Assembly (NCBI GenBank): GCA_000827265.1
Contig: KN834828.1
Coordinates: forward strand, 122,846 to 186,845
DNA length: 64,000 nt
Source of the DNA: Collybiopsis luxurians FD-317 M1
Lineage: Eukaryota > Basidiomycota > Agaricomycetes > Agaricales > Omphalotaceae
Reading direction: 5' to 3'
A program made the translations under genes and the position numbers. Shown here piece by piece: positions 32,998 to 48,202 of the stretch; positions within the stretch are counted from its first letter, which is position 1; each line of letters starts with the position of its first letter. Under the pieces are notes generated by a model. That model was not told the origin of the DNA. It made no database searches and saw nothing but the letters and a program-made list of their open reading frames with translations.

Positions 32998-35900
32998 TCA
33001 GTAGGACAATATGTAAGCAATATACTTATCAATCCACTGTATTCCATTTTCCAGATTTATTTGTGGCCAGGTAGTACGGGTCGATATAGTTTCCAAAACT
33101 GGTAATGCTGCGCCTGCATGGCTGTCATATTGACTGAAAAAGTCAATCAGTTTAACGGCAGGCAGCAAACCAGGCTGCACATTAGCAGAAGCCCGTTCAA
33201 CTACAGTGTCAAGCCAATGGCGCAAGGTAACTGGTTTAATGACATGGTCCGAGGTTCTAATCATATTTTCCATCACCAGTGACCATGGTTGGGACAAAGG
33301 AGCTTCTATATGCCAATAGGATACTGAGCTGTCGTTGCTAGATATGCCGGGTCCCAGCGCGATTTGGGATATAGCATCAGCAGCAAAGTCTACTGGAACC
33401 CAGCGGATATCCTGACACATGGCCCCGAACATGTTAGAAGTTAGGATATTAGGTATAACCAATGATCATACCGAAAATGATTCAGGAATTAGCCCAATCT
33501 GCTTGCTCGACCGCAATAATATTGGAATATATTCATTGATGTTCCATGCACCATTTTTAGTAGATCCTGAAATTTGCCCACATCGGATAATGTTGCATGG
33601 CACTCCAGTATCTTTTGCTGCTTGTTCAATCAATCGTTCTGCGATAAATTTAGCTTGGGAATATCCAGTCTGGATTGTAGACGCATTTTCATTGGGTATC
33701 ATCCGTTCCGGCACCGGTGTTGATGATACTCCCGCTACTCCAATTGAGGAAATAAATGTAAATGTTGGGTAGTTTGCTCGGGTAGAGGAAAGTGCGAAGT
33801 CCATGAGGTGATGTACACCAGCAATAGAAACGTTCTCAAAACTTTCAATTTTGAAATTGAAGTTCATTTGCCAAGCAACATGAATGATATGCGTAACTTC
33901 CGCACGGAGCTGCAGATGGACAACAGAAAAAAAAAATTGTCAAGCTCTAAGCATAGTATGCAATGGAAAAGTGCAGCTTACATTCATAAAGATTTCAGGT
34001 TCGAGCCCCAAAGTATCCAGCGATAAGTCACCCTGAATAAACCGGATAGATTTTGACTCGGTATTCAGCGGGGAAAGAGGGAGGCCGAATTGGTTGAACA
34101 TATCTCTTTGCCTATCAGTCACAGCGCTGCCTGGAGATAATCTGTTCAAGCAGTAGATTCTAGAGACCTGCGGATATTTCAATAGGCATGAAAGTATATG
34201 GCCTCCAAGACTACCCGTTGTTCCTGTGATTAATACAGTGCAATCATTGTGGTCTGATATGAAGCTGAGCTGGCGGCGTTTCTGGACAAAAGCCGCCGAA
34301 AATTGCTCTTCCAATGACTGGAACTTTTCAACTTGAGCATTTCTCTGACCTTCAATTGCAGTAACGTCGCCAGAAATGAGATGGTAGATGAAAGTTGCAA
34401 GCTTTATGATTGTTGGATGCTCATAAGCAACCAATAGCGGGAGCGAGATTGAATGGCCTAGTTGCTCCTCGAACTGGTCAATACAAGCAATGCGAATATC
34501 GAGTGCGCCTAATGAATCAAAACCTATTCCAGCTTACATATCAGGCTATCATTTCCAGAAGTCAAAGATGTTACCTCGGTCAAAGAAATTAGCTGTTGTA
34601 GGTATTTCTGACCCAGCAACATTGTTGACAGTTTGCTTGACAACAGATAACACATTGTCAAATGGAATATGACTGGTTTGATGTATTCTATGTTCGGATG
34701 GTATCTTGGCTTCTTCCAATGCCTGGTAAGCATGATCGATCTCCTGGGAGTACAGTTCCAAAGTCTCTGTTCTCTTGACAGACCCTTTGTCAGTAAGGAG
34801 GAAAGGCTTGTTGTCTTTCGCAATAATGATCATTCCTCGAAGAAGCTTAGCATATTTGGGAAGAATGCTGTTGACTTTCTGAATGGTTGTCCAGATGCTG
34901 GAGACAAATTCATGGGTATTGAGATACGCAGAAGTGGGAGCGGCGAGTACCCCAACAGCAAATCTTCCGGCACCGAAGGCGATTGCTTGAGCAATAAGAG
35001 GGTCCGCAGTAAGATGGATTTCTGGCATACAGATAGTGGGCACAATCATGGAGATTAAATTCAAAGCATCTTACCAATGTCTCTTGTATTAACCTTCAAA
35101 CCATTACTCAAAGCGATCTTTCAAATTCTTGAAGTTTATGAAGTTGTCCAAACCTAGACCAGGGTTAAGTGACTTACGACATCGTCTTGTCTACCAGCAT
35201 GACGCCATAAATCTAACAACAGTATTATGCGTGAACTTATTACAGGTCATTACTGCACATACTGGGATCATATGGGTGAGGAACCCAGAGATCGTTTGTG
35301 TGAAATCCCAATGGGTTCTCATGGTTGATGACAGCAGGTTGAAGACCAGTGCTCCCCCTCTGAAAGTATACAAATGAAAATGAGAGTGTCAGAGAAATAA
35401 TGATTGTCTCACTCCTATCACAAGTTTGAATAAACTCTTTTCCTGGTCCAAGGGAATGAAATGCAAGTCAAAATTGTCGAGGAACCTTATATACATCCAA
35501 TTATCTTGGAGATTTTCTGCAACAATATCCATGGTAATCAAAACTGCTGCCTCAGACCTTATGGGAAACCCATTAGTAGTATTGAGACTAGAAAGGGACA
35601 AGAAAATGCCTACATTCCATATCCTGTGACCAACTTTACACCTGCATCCAACAATGCATTGGCCGTAAGACTTTGGAGTGGAGCTCCTGCATATATCACT
35701 CTTTTGCAGTTCGAGAGAACTTGCAAGGCTGAAGAACCAAGGTGTACTACATTTTCCAGAAGTACAGGAGGTAAGAGGATCATTGAGGGTGAGGGAAGCT
35801 TCTGCACGTGACTTAAAACTACTGGGGCAGTGAGTGGAGATCTTCCTGTTACAAATACTGGAAGAACACTGGAGCCCAACGGATAGAGAATATAAATGCA

Positions 35901-36753
35901 AAGAGCCAGTCCCTACAGGAGAGTGGGATTAATTAATCGCCCAAGTCGTAACTACCTCTCACATGTGCAATTGGCAACGGTCCATAGATTGTATGGCCGT
36001 TATATTTGTTTCCAACTCCCATTCCTATGCTTGCATAGACTATGAGAGAATAATGGGACAATGGGATAAGCTTTGGTGGCCCTTGTTAGGCCATTAGCAT
36101 TAGCGAATGAAAAATTATATTGCGCACGACCTACCTGTAGATCCAGATGTATGAAGATATAGTGCAACCGAAGATTTTTCCTTTGAAACTTGTTCAAAAG
36201 ATGTTAAAGCTCTGGACCACGGTTTGTAATTATTTAACAATTGCTCTTCAAGCCTACAGATTTTCAAGCTTGGAAATGAAGTTTGCAACTTTTGTGCAGA
36301 AACATAATAGTCTTCATCCACCACAACCATAACAGCCGAGGAAATAAGATATTCCAATGTTGTAAAGTTGTTTTTTTCCGAGAATAAAAGCGGCTAAGAT
36401 GATAAGTCACTCTATGTTCATGCAATAAAAGAGATTTATCTAACTGTCCATCCCAATAGGAAGATTGCAATCTCATAAACAAAAACCCAGTAGCTGCTTT
36501 TGGCCAATATAGCAACACAGACCAGATGGGCATCTCCAGGAGTACGCGGAGAGATTCCGGACCCAAGAAGGTATCTAGCTGCCCTTTCTGAGTCATTTAG
36601 CAGTTTTCCCCACGTAATGGGCTGAAGAGAGACCCCATGATTGTCGTCATCGATTGCCCATGCATACAGCCGATCAGGCGTAGAGGTTCCAATCTCCAGA
36701 AACTGGTCTGGCAGTAGTATATCTTGAGAGATTTGATTATAGATAGCGTTCAT
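32998..36753 (-). CDS. NRPS-like adenylate-forming reductase (A-T-R)
   Basis: Activates a carboxylic acid as its adenylate, loads it on a phosphopantetheine arm and reduces it with NAD(P)H to an aldehyde or alcohol. The adenylation domain is complete: LHTSGSTG then PPKLIPLSH (A3), YGPLPIAH, GYGMSEAA (A5, Thr replaced by Ser), DLWVPHPYDP and RHAGRQDDV. A thiolation domain follows with the pantetheine Ser in GFDSLGALD. A reductase domain follows with VLITGTTGSLGGHIL (Rossmann) and the YxxxK pair in TGYSQAKF. There is no condensation domain, as in fungal aryl-acid and aminoadipate-type reductases. About 10 introns are needed, each with good consensus, and the model is unbroken, roughly 1,060 aa. 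The first in-frame ATG is at 36753; sequence upstream (FKPTTLSPLLLKSH) looks like family N-terminus, so an upstream exon is possible. It differs from Lys2 in lacking Lys2-style length and in its cluster context. Substrate not predictable by eye. Confidence 0.88.
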
Positions 36754-39625
36754 CAAAATGTGGGACTTCAGGAGCAGCGGTGACAATGTTGTAGGCTTAA
36801 ATACATTACAAAAATGTTCCTACCAAATCCGATATACAATCACCGGATATTGCTGTGTTAATCATCGTGCGAAGTGCCAGTATATAATAGGTCATGCGTA
36901 AGTTGTAATCGTGTATCATTAGGATATCAAGGTGCACTAATCATCACTGATGACAAACTGACGGGAAGCAGGTGATACAGATTGCCGCGAAAAGAGAAAA
37001 AATTGCGCTCGACAGAATCAGAGGCTGAACAATAGGAACCCGGGTATTTGTAATATTTCACATGAAACCTTTCCGTTTCAGTTCAACTCGACGTGATTCT
37101 ATGTGACATTCAGTTATGCTCAGTTGGGTCTTGCCACGGCCAAATTAGCAGATTATTAAATACTCCCGAAGAAACCTTTCACCACCGATGTGGACGTGGG
37201 AGTTTGCGGATGAAGGCCCAAAATAAACAGAGAGTCTCGACCGGCTATTCACTGAACGTACTTCTGAATCATACACTCTGATGACTAGTCTCTGCTTATT
37301 GTGAATGCTGATGAGATCCTTCAACATATAGTTTACTTGTGACGATTTGCTTTACCCCGGCTATTGAAGAATTCTTGGCTTTTTCATCCAGATGTAAAAA
37401 TTTGAAACAATGCAAAAGTGTTCAGCGCTGTCCGGTGCAGAGCTCCTGTCATTATGAGTCCAAAACATCAGGGTAGGATTTGTCCTAGTAAGTAACACTG
37501 CCGGCATATTCCCACGCAGTAAAAGATTTGCTGCGCTTATAGCAGGAACTTCGGCTCAGTTGCGATCAGCTGCCCTAGATCGGATGGCACCTGATTGGGG
37601 TTCGATATCTGAGCAGCAGAGATTTTAGATTGCTTAGTCGGCCGATACAATCAATATACGAGTACGAGATTTCAGACCAAGTGGAGTTGATACTTTATGA
37701 AAACATTGGGTATTTTGTTATGATCGGACACTTCGACCGGAACCAGCAACTCCGATGTGAGGCTTAGTAATATTTATTCGTACATTACTCAGATAATTAC
37801 TGCGGTATTAGAGATACATAAAACATTGTAGAACTACTACTTACCTTGTAGATACTTCTAGAGTATGGACCATGGAGTATAAAATGCCTACTCTGAGGGC
37901 CAACAATAATTGCTTATTCTACCTTCTCTATTTCGAGCTTAACAGCTCAGAGGCACCACTGCACACCTAATACGCAATATATTGAACCACTGTTCATCCT
38001 CAAACTTTCTCTGTGCACCAAATGATGATTTATTGCATAGGTTTATCTGGTTAGTACAATTCAATTAAAGAAGCCTCCCGTTGATTCATTTGTTTTCACC
38101 ACTCTTACCGATTTGGGAAGAATTCCATTAAAGTCAAATTAAAGTTCAAGCTCTGCATGTTACTGACATGTCGCATGACGAGTATTATTCCTAAAGAAAG
38201 AAAAATATCCAATGCTTCCCAGTAAATGATATAGCAATGTGCCGGTTGGGGCTCGGATCAGAAGCACCGGCTAGGGCCCAGATAGCATCTGCCAGGGCTA
38301 ATCTAAAACTCAAGCTGGACCCTGTTTGACGGCTCAGGGTCAAGCCGCGGTGAAATATTAAAATGAATTGGTATTAGAATGATGAAATATCTTCATGCAA
38401 TATCATCCCATTTGTTGCTTCTACCTTTGTTTCAGTGTTCAACCTTCTCCTCTGTGTATTCCTCATGTGCAACACCTTTTCCTAATAAAGAAGAAGCTCA
38501 GCACTGTTTGGCAATTAGTCAGTCTGGATAATGGCATTGGAGTTCGCCATAATCATTCATTAATTTGTGAATACTAATTCTAGCTATTTTTAAATTTATC
38601 AATCTTGATTCAAAGCTAGTGAGTGAATCTAACGACATAAAATTAGTACGCAAAAAAAAGTTTGAGGATAAACAATAAATGCGCTCAAACAAAATGATTT
38701 ATTATGACAGTATCTTGAACTTTGATACATCGATAGGAATGGCTGACTCAGCAAACTGATTTGACTGCCGATCCAGTGCTGAACCCTGGTCAGGTGCCAT
38801 CAAATGTAGGGCAACCGATTGCAACTGCGGTTCAGCCGGGGTCACTGCAATACTGGGCGCTGTGAATTTTTGACTGCGTGGGCAAATGGTGGCAATGTAG
38901 CCCATTATTGAACTTTTTCCCTTGCTGAAAACCAATATAAAATTGTGTTTGTTTGCGACCCTAATCTAATACTTCAGTGATGTTGTTAATGTTACTGGCC
39001 GCGCGGCTTCCTTCCACTTTGGTATCAGGTATTGAATGTCAATGAATGCATAGACTAATCTTCTACACCAATTGTTGTCCATAGTCTTTCTTTTCCGCCA
39101 TGGATGAGCTGAAGGGGGCTGTCCGGATTTCAGTGTGCTCACAGCGTGGCAATGGGCCTCATTGTTTTTACTTGCTAGATAGCTATTCAACGGTTATCGC
39201 CAATATTGTGGGTCTAGACTTGAATAGATCCTCCTACAATTGTCTTATTTTTGACAAGCATGTGTACAATTATCAAGCATGGACGGACTGGATTAAGTGA
39301 GGCTGGACTTTCGAAGGTATTCTCCGTATGTTTGCTGCCCCTGCTCAACGACTGGGCGAAGTATCCATACAAACTTGGTTCCGAGCAGTGGCGAGATGTA
39401 AAACGTGATGATTTGACATACAGCCACCAAAAAGGTCATGCACGTTAGATCGTTGCCTATCGTTAAAGCCTACTATCTTGGGATATGGATGCTTGCAACG
39501 AACCCACAACTAGTCTCCAATACATTCTCCGGCAAGGAACTTCCTTGAGCTTTCTGAGAACCTTTATCAAAATACTATATATGGTGTAATTCTTACCACT
39601 GCCAGTTTCCAATACGGAGCCCGGA
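36754..39625. other. Spacer between reductase and methyltransferase, promoter region
   Basis: 2.9 kb. TATATAATA near 36,884 on the minus strand is a candidate promoter element for the reductase. Beyond that I see only short ORFs (38702-38935 minus, 77 aa, ATG start; 39100-39300 plus, 66 aa) without recognisable domains. They may be remnants of a lost gene or spurious. Confidence 0.4.
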
Positions 39626-41244
39626 CTACAAACTACTAGCTTTCAACTCCGTAATCCACACGAGACTTCTACATGGCCATATCTTAACAACCTCCAATCC
39701 TGCTTGTTCTGCTAACGCTGCAACTTCTTGAGCGGTTCTCTCCCTACCATTTAACATGGTCATCATATTTAAATCCCGCATGTGAGCGAATCTCGCTGCA
39801 TGCCCCCAGTTCTTAGGGAGCGGACTTGATGCAGCTCCGAGTCCGCCTTCTTGAATGGCAGGCTGACCTATGGTGGTGTTCATTACTGAATCACATATAA
39901 GAAGTCGGGACTGCCATGGCCTTTGTAGTAAAGCTGGGCGTAAGGCCTTCAGGATGAGAATACAATGTTCGTCATCCCAGTCATGCCTTGCAATTGTCAG
40001 AATCAACTATCAGTAAAGGAGATTGAACCTACAGAATGTAACGGAGGTTATATATTTCTGCACCTTTAATGGGCTGCTCCAGAAAAAAATCATGCTTCAT
40101 AAGGAGTGTACGATGGTTCTGAAGTGCTTCTGGCATTTCAGCATTCCAGAAATTTTGTGCTTCTTCAATAATAGGTCCCTGATCCTGGACAATAAACTTC
40201 ATGTTTGGATATTTTCTAGCTAAATCTAGACACATTCCACCTAAATTATTGATTAATTCTTTCAGATAATATGGTTGATATGGTTATAACCTACCAAGTC
40301 CACCCCCAACATCAATAATGGTTGCGCTTTCGAACTTATGCCAAGGATAGTCTAGCCAGGTATACATACTTAGATCACTTCCAGAAACACTAAAACTGAC
40401 CTTCGTACAATGACCAAGTCAGGGCTTTACTGCCGCCAATCATGGCCAAATTAAACGTTGATAGCTCTGTACGGTATACTGGAGATCCATCAGATGTCTG
40501 GTTGACAGGTGTATGCAGCCATTCAAAGTAAGATATCTTCACGTCCTGTGCCTGTTGAAAAGCAGTGCTGAGTGGCGAGTTGGAGTGACCCTTAATTGGA
40601 TGGGATAGTGTCTCTGGAAGGTGTACTGAAGCAGTGTAAGCCGTCCCACTCCTGAACATGACTTAGAATTTCTTGGAAGCAGGAGCGTCTCTATACTTAC
40701 AGAAATATAATCCAAGCTTTCATCCCTGGATTTTTTGCTAGATAATCCCCAGTTTTTCCATTTGCAAAGTACCCGTGTGAGACTTCATTGAAGACGCCAA
40801 TGGTGCAAAGACATCGGAGTATGCGTGCTAAAGTTGCAGAAATAATTAGTGCACATCGTTGTAAACAGGATGGCTCTGACCAAGTTTCTGCTTGTTCATT
40901 CCGGTTGTTGCACAAAGTTGGTTCAAAGATACCCCATCTCGTGGGGATGCTGTAGACAACAGCTCGGGTACGTTATTTTGAACCGCGACGTGCAAGGCAC
41001 GCGATTCATAGAATTGGGAACAAATCTCCATTAACCTTTCCGGCGCACTTTGAACGAGGTCAGTTATAACACCCATTGCTGCAAGGATTGTACGACGAGC
41101 TTTGAAAATCTCGGCAGAAGGAGTTGCGTCCACTGGCCCTTGATCTTCAGTCGCCCAAGCTTCGATAATATCATCGACGGCTTGAACCATAATAGCCATC
41201 AGTGATCTCATCTGTTCTGACCTAGAGCTCATTTTCGAAGTCAT
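39626..41244 (-). CDS. SAM-dependent O-methyltransferase (Methyltransf_2 family)
   Basis: Transfers a methyl group from S-adenosylmethionine to a hydroxyl, typically phenolic. Start ATG 41244 (MTSKMSSRSEQ). The N-terminal dimerisation/winged-helix region reads HVAVQNNVPELL, DGVSLNQLCATTGMN and RILRCLCTIGVFNEV. The SAM-binding motif IDVGGGLG is followed by YPNMKFIVQDQGP and, near the C-terminus, RHDWDDEHCILILKALRP with the catalytic-base His. DLNMMTMLNGRERTAQEV follows, and the protein ends at 39626. About five introns are needed. Two acceptors must be chosen carefully (CATGTTCAG and TGGCTAG) for a continuous frame, and then no break remains. About 420 aa, normal for the family. It is divergent from the halogenase across 887 bp, which suggests co-regulation. 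Substrate unknown. Confidence 0.88.
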
Positions 41245-42131
41245 CCGCCTTGGTCAAATTAGAGATCATTCGCTTGTCTCGCTTTATGTATCAAACCTAC
41301 CGTCAGGTTAGCCGCATCACATCTAAAGCGGAGAAAAATGGATAACTGAACTTACCCCGGATAACATTCTAAATTCGCCTCACTCCCACGAAAAGGAAAT
41401 TCATCTTGTAGAGGCAGTGATCATATCGATCTAAATGTGATCAGGCCCGATGGCCCGGTTTCATATGCGATTATTAGAGACATGATAGGATACTTATTAT
41501 GCTGATGAGGTAAAATATCACAAGCAACGTCGTGTGGTGTGTTCTTCCCATGGTGCCGGTTTGATTCTCACAACCTCGCAGTGTTGTATTCATTGTTGAT
41601 GGAATCGGAAAAAACGGACCTCCGCGTTAAAGGATTTGCCCCTTAATGGTGGTACCTCTTATCGAGATAGTCTCACACTTCTACTTATTCGATGCTCATG
41701 ACCCTGGTGCGAGTGCATGCAAACAAGAATGGTGGGAGACAAGGAATTGATCATGCTACCCGGTAGGAAAGCGGCTCAACCCCATCACCAAGTCTATGGC
41801 CTCGTATTGCACGATCAATGGTCGGAGAAAGTTTTTCTTTGCATGTGAACGTTTCAGGTGGACTCTGATCATGATGTGGTTTATAGCAAATGTCGAACGC
41901 ATAGCTCCGACAGGATTAAGGGACATATAATAAATCTTGTCAGGGAATTGTTATTCCTCCTGTCGTGACAATAAAAGTTCCGATCACAATTCCCTGAGAT
42001 GAATACGTATTACAGGGACTGCCTATGTAACAATCTGCGGGAATACCTTACGGAATTGTTTATAAGATGCCTCGAAAAAAAACAAGTACCGGAAATCTTT
42101 GACAATTCCGTCGGGCCTTGATACAATCAAC
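41245..42131. promoter_or_regulatory. Bidirectional promoter between methyltransferase and halogenase
   Basis: The 887-bp divergent spacer holds four copies of GGAATTGT in alternating orientation: TCAGGGAATTGT (41940-41951), its exact reverse complement ACAATTCCCTGA (41986-41997), CGGAATTGT (42051-42059) and ACAATTCCG (42102-42110). The first two make a perfect 12-bp inverted repeat with a 34-bp loop; the second two form another inverted pair. TATAAG at 42061-42066 lies about 70 bp before the halogenase ATG. The pattern fits a dimeric or multimeric transcription-factor site, but no factor is known to me. Confidence 0.55.
42061..42066 (+). promoter_or_regulatory. TATA box of the halogenase gene
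   Basis: TATAAG about 70 bp upstream of ATG 42132, immediately after one GGAATTGT copy. Confidence 0.45.
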
Positions 42132-44511
<2,380 letters not shown>

Positions 44512-46631
44512 TACATTGGGGAAATGAAACAAATGTTTGTTGATTCTTTTGCTTCTTGGAAAATATTCTTCCAAGAGTTCAATATTTCAAAAGTTAAAAA
44601 TAAGTCCTGACAAACTATTTTGCAGAAGATCTAGCGATTGAAATGAAGAAGATGGCCAAGGTTAATAGGAGCATTCATTATTCATAAAGGCGATCCAGGT
44701 CAGAAAAGTTATATACCATAGCTGTGGAAAGCATTTTACTTTTGCACGGAAGCGCTATACTGTACTACTTATTGCGACCGTAACTTCACATAACTCGTAA
44801 CACAATAGTATGAATTTCCAAACTTTTAACTTATAACGCGTAAATCTGTTTGTTGTTGATCAGAAATCAGTTGGAATTGAGTAAGGAAGCTATTCAAATC
44901 CAATGATTACTTCGATGTTTGATAGTTGATGATCGCATTAACTCGGTTCGCGAGACGGAATGAAGTTGACACGAGGCGGAAGAAGCCTCTTGCTCTAGCG
45001 GAGTGTCTGTCAGAACTGGGCATTCACGAGCAAAACTTGAGACTGATATCTTCCCGTAACATTGGTTTGATTCGACTCTGGAGAGTAGTACTGCAAGGGA
45101 CCCTGTTATGCCCTGAGGAGGCTTGACTTGTCGCGCTCGGTATGATTTGATCGTCCTCTTAATTTCCGTGACGCACAGGGTGTGAACGTGAACCGAGAAG
45201 CACGAACAGGATGCGCAGCATCAAATCGAGTCAAGTTGGATAATCAATACATTTTTGGTGGAACCTCCATCGGAATGTTTTTTTCTCTTTACCCCGCTTT
45301 TCCTGTATAACTACGCGTAGGTCCAGGGAATTAGAGAATGAGGCATTCCATAACTGGAGCAAAGTTTTTTTCGAGACCTGTACAATCGCGTTACAGAAGT
45401 TACCTTCATATATATACTTAGATATTCCAAATGCGATGACGATTCTGATTCCCGATCCCGACTGAGCTTGGTTTCTCAACGAACAACAGTTTTATATACC
45501 CTCGACTGGAGTGCTTGAGTTTTGTTCGGCTAGGCTAGGCTAACCTAAAGTAATATTTGGTTTGGCATGCGTCGCTCCCAATAGACTCCTATTCGAATCG
45601 TCCGGCTATGCAGATATAGTCAGGGAATTAAAACAATATTCTATGATACGCTGAGTCGACTAACATGTATGCATCATAATTCATGAACGGTTGACCGTCC
45701 GCTCAGTAATGCAACTATAATTAGGCGGCTCAAGCCTATGAGCGGCTCGCCATAATATGAAGCCGATCCTTGCCCGCACCAGCGCGCTAGCAACCGGGTT
45801 CGGGGGCCATACCATGAGAGACAGATGATTTTGGCCGCAGAATGAATTTGTTCCAAGTTCAGTTCGTAAAGAAGCGAAGATAGTTGAAAAGATACAATAT
45901 ACATTTGTTGACTTTTCAGCGGGAGGTCGGACTCAGTGAGCTTGCTTACTCCTTATAGAATATCCGGACTTGACCGTACCTCATCCAGTCAGGCCGTCAA
46001 AGGCGTGACAATTGTTGCTGTTCCACCAGAATCTGGGGCCTGGCCTCCACAATAAAGGACGACAAAAAGGCAAAAAATATCTGTCGAAATTCAAATACCT
46101 GATATTTCAGTGCACATTGCATGAAACGATGATCGAGTTGTGTGCAAGACGTTTCCAGGCGTCTCAACGTCATGTTTCTACTGAACCGATAACAAAAGGT
46201 TCAGCAGGTAATCGCAATTACATCCCCTGGCAGTTTGTAACCCTTACCGCTGACATCGCCAAAGAAAAATTTCCTTGGTGCACCAGAGATACGTTTCAAC
46301 TAGTGATTCAAAACTTGACACATTGTTCGTTGTTTTTGATTTGACATGCTCGGATCGGATTTTAGATGGGTCATACACATCATACATCATGACCTATGCT
46401 ATTTTAGGAATCAGATCACCGTGAATAGTTAATCATGCTCCATATTACCCAGAAATCAAAAGTTTCGACCGTACGAATGGAACCGGATGCTATGCATGTA
46501 GATATATGACTGCACTGAAATTAGACCGACGTTGATATAAAGAATAATCCCTTTTCCCCTCTACTCATTCGTCTCACTATTCCTTCTACAGCCACTTCAC
46601 TAGGTTCACTATACTGAAATTGGCATAACAA
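44512..46631. other. 2.1 kb intergenic, nothing recognisable
   Basis: Only short ORFs (for example 45674-45904 minus, 46012-46344 plus) without known domains. The final 100 bp contain the promoter of the next gene. Confidence 0.5.
46535..46541 (+). promoter_or_regulatory. TATA box of DUF6534 gene copy 1
   Basis: TATAAAG about 95 bp before ATG 46632. The segment from here to the ATG is alignable with the promoter of copy 2 (TATAAAAG at 59660-59653), sharing CCCTTTTC and TCACTAGGTTC. Confidence 0.55.
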
Positions 46632-48202
46632 ATGTCTGGTTCATCGGGAGAGACGCCGACTAACATCCAGTTACTGTACGTATTGCATTTATTAGGCTTC
46701 ATCTTTATCTAACCCTGTTCAAGTGTCGGTCCTGCAGTGCGTGCGGCTGATCAGGCTGCTGTTCAGAAAACACAATCTGATTGAATGTAGCTACTAGGAT
46801 CACTGTTCAGCTGGGGCCTCTATGGGATGCTGATCATTCAGCTTTGTATGATATTCCTTGTTTTACATTGCATGCAGATTTGCCCATCCTTGAGTAGACT
46901 ACTATTGGCTCACCTTTCGCGATGATGGATACAGGTTTCGAATAACAGGTAATTATATCCACAATCCTTTGACGTATTTTAATTTCTTACTGGACGAAGT
47001 ATATGGTCTCTTTGCGGTGGACACTTGGCATACTGTGGCGATTACTTCTGTAGCTTGGTCATTTCTAGTATCAGGCTGGGGTAATCCAGATGCTTTGCGA
47101 TTTACCGGATGGGGATTTGCACTCATTCCATTGATCAGTGGCATTAGTGAGTCATATTTTTATCCGTTGAACTGTTGCTAAGTCTTGTCCAGGTGCAGCC
47201 TGGGTCCAGCTATTTTTTGCTTGGAGAATATGGGTACTTGGCACAGGCAGGTTTCACTTCGTTTGGAAAGCAGTCGTGGTTATCATCTGCGCGGTATGCT
47301 GCTTTTTGCTACAGTTCTATTGCGGTTAACCGAATTAACTACTGACAGATATCTCTTACACAAGGAATTGCCGGGATGATAAGTGGAATCAAAGTGAGTA
47401 TTTAGCTTATCAGCTATGAAATAATCGCAGTGATATTGTCTATACAGTTTCTTTCTATCAATGATATTGCACAGTTTCACCTCATTTATGGGCCTGCTGC
47501 GACCTGGCTTGCCGGATCAGCTTTTGTGGACGTTCTGATAGCAGCGAGTATGGTTTTCCTAGTAGGCGCTGAAACCCCTTTGGTAAATGCATAAAACAAA
47601 CTGAAGACATGATATGCAGCTATCTTCTGCCAAAAAACGCATCAATCTTGTCAATACTAGAACTGATGCGGTACTCAATCGCTTGATTCATCTCACTATC
47701 GAGACTGGCGCGGTGACTGCAATTGCTGCAGTAGTTGATCTCGGATTCTTTTTAGGTGAACCTACAAATAATCTTCATCTCCTAATGTAAGTTCAACATT
47801 CCAAAAGATAGTGGAAAATCAATCTTTGACTTCATATTTATTCTCTTTATTTAGGGCCCTTATTTTGGGAAAATGTAAGTCTGTATGGCTTCGGAATATA
47901 TCACTGAAATACGTACCGCTTTGGTATATTCAGTATACACGAATACGCTTTATGCTACATTGAATTCTCGTCCTGTAACACTACAGCAAAACCACAGCGA
48001 GCATTCACGTCTAAGTTCACGGAATCCAGAAGCCGCTGTCATTCATATCAATACTGTTACCGAAATTGCTGATCAAGATGCCTTCTCCAATAATGGAAAA
48101 CATGTGAGCCTTTTGCCTTTTGATCTGTTCACACAGTATAATTCTGAAATTGTTGTAGCAGCGCAGCTTGCAAAATGGCCCAGTTCCTTTGCAGACTTTT
48201 AA
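46632..48202 (+). CDS. DUF6534-type seven-helix membrane protein, copy 1
   Basis: Fungal integral membrane protein of unknown function, very common in Agaricomycetes. Start ATG 46632 (MSGSSGETPTNIQLL). Hydrophobic helices include LLGSLFSWGLYGMLIIQL, WHTVAITSVAWSFLVSGW, WGFALIPLISGISAAWV with FFAWRIWVLG, AVVVIICAISLTQGIAGMI, and the DUF6534 domain block containing LIHLTIETGAVTAIAAVVD followed by GKLYTNTLYATLNSRP. The tail is hydrophilic and ends at 48202. About nine small introns are needed, and the same set appears in the inverted paralogue at 57,990-59,559. In the block around SGWGNPDALRFTGWG, 43 of 49 residues are identical between copies. Possible roles (channel, receptor-like, transport) are unproven. 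Confidence 0.82.

Noticed and set aside
35570..35640. A premature stop in the adenylation domain after GYGM.
   Set aside because: A 56-nt intron with a good ACTAAT branch point and a CATAAG acceptor removes the stop and gives GYGMSEAA, the expected A5 motif.
40640..40720. A frameshift in the O-methyltransferase.
   Set aside because: Choosing the acceptor CATGTTCAG instead of TTCTAAG restores frame and the expected sequence into SGTAYTASVHLPETL.
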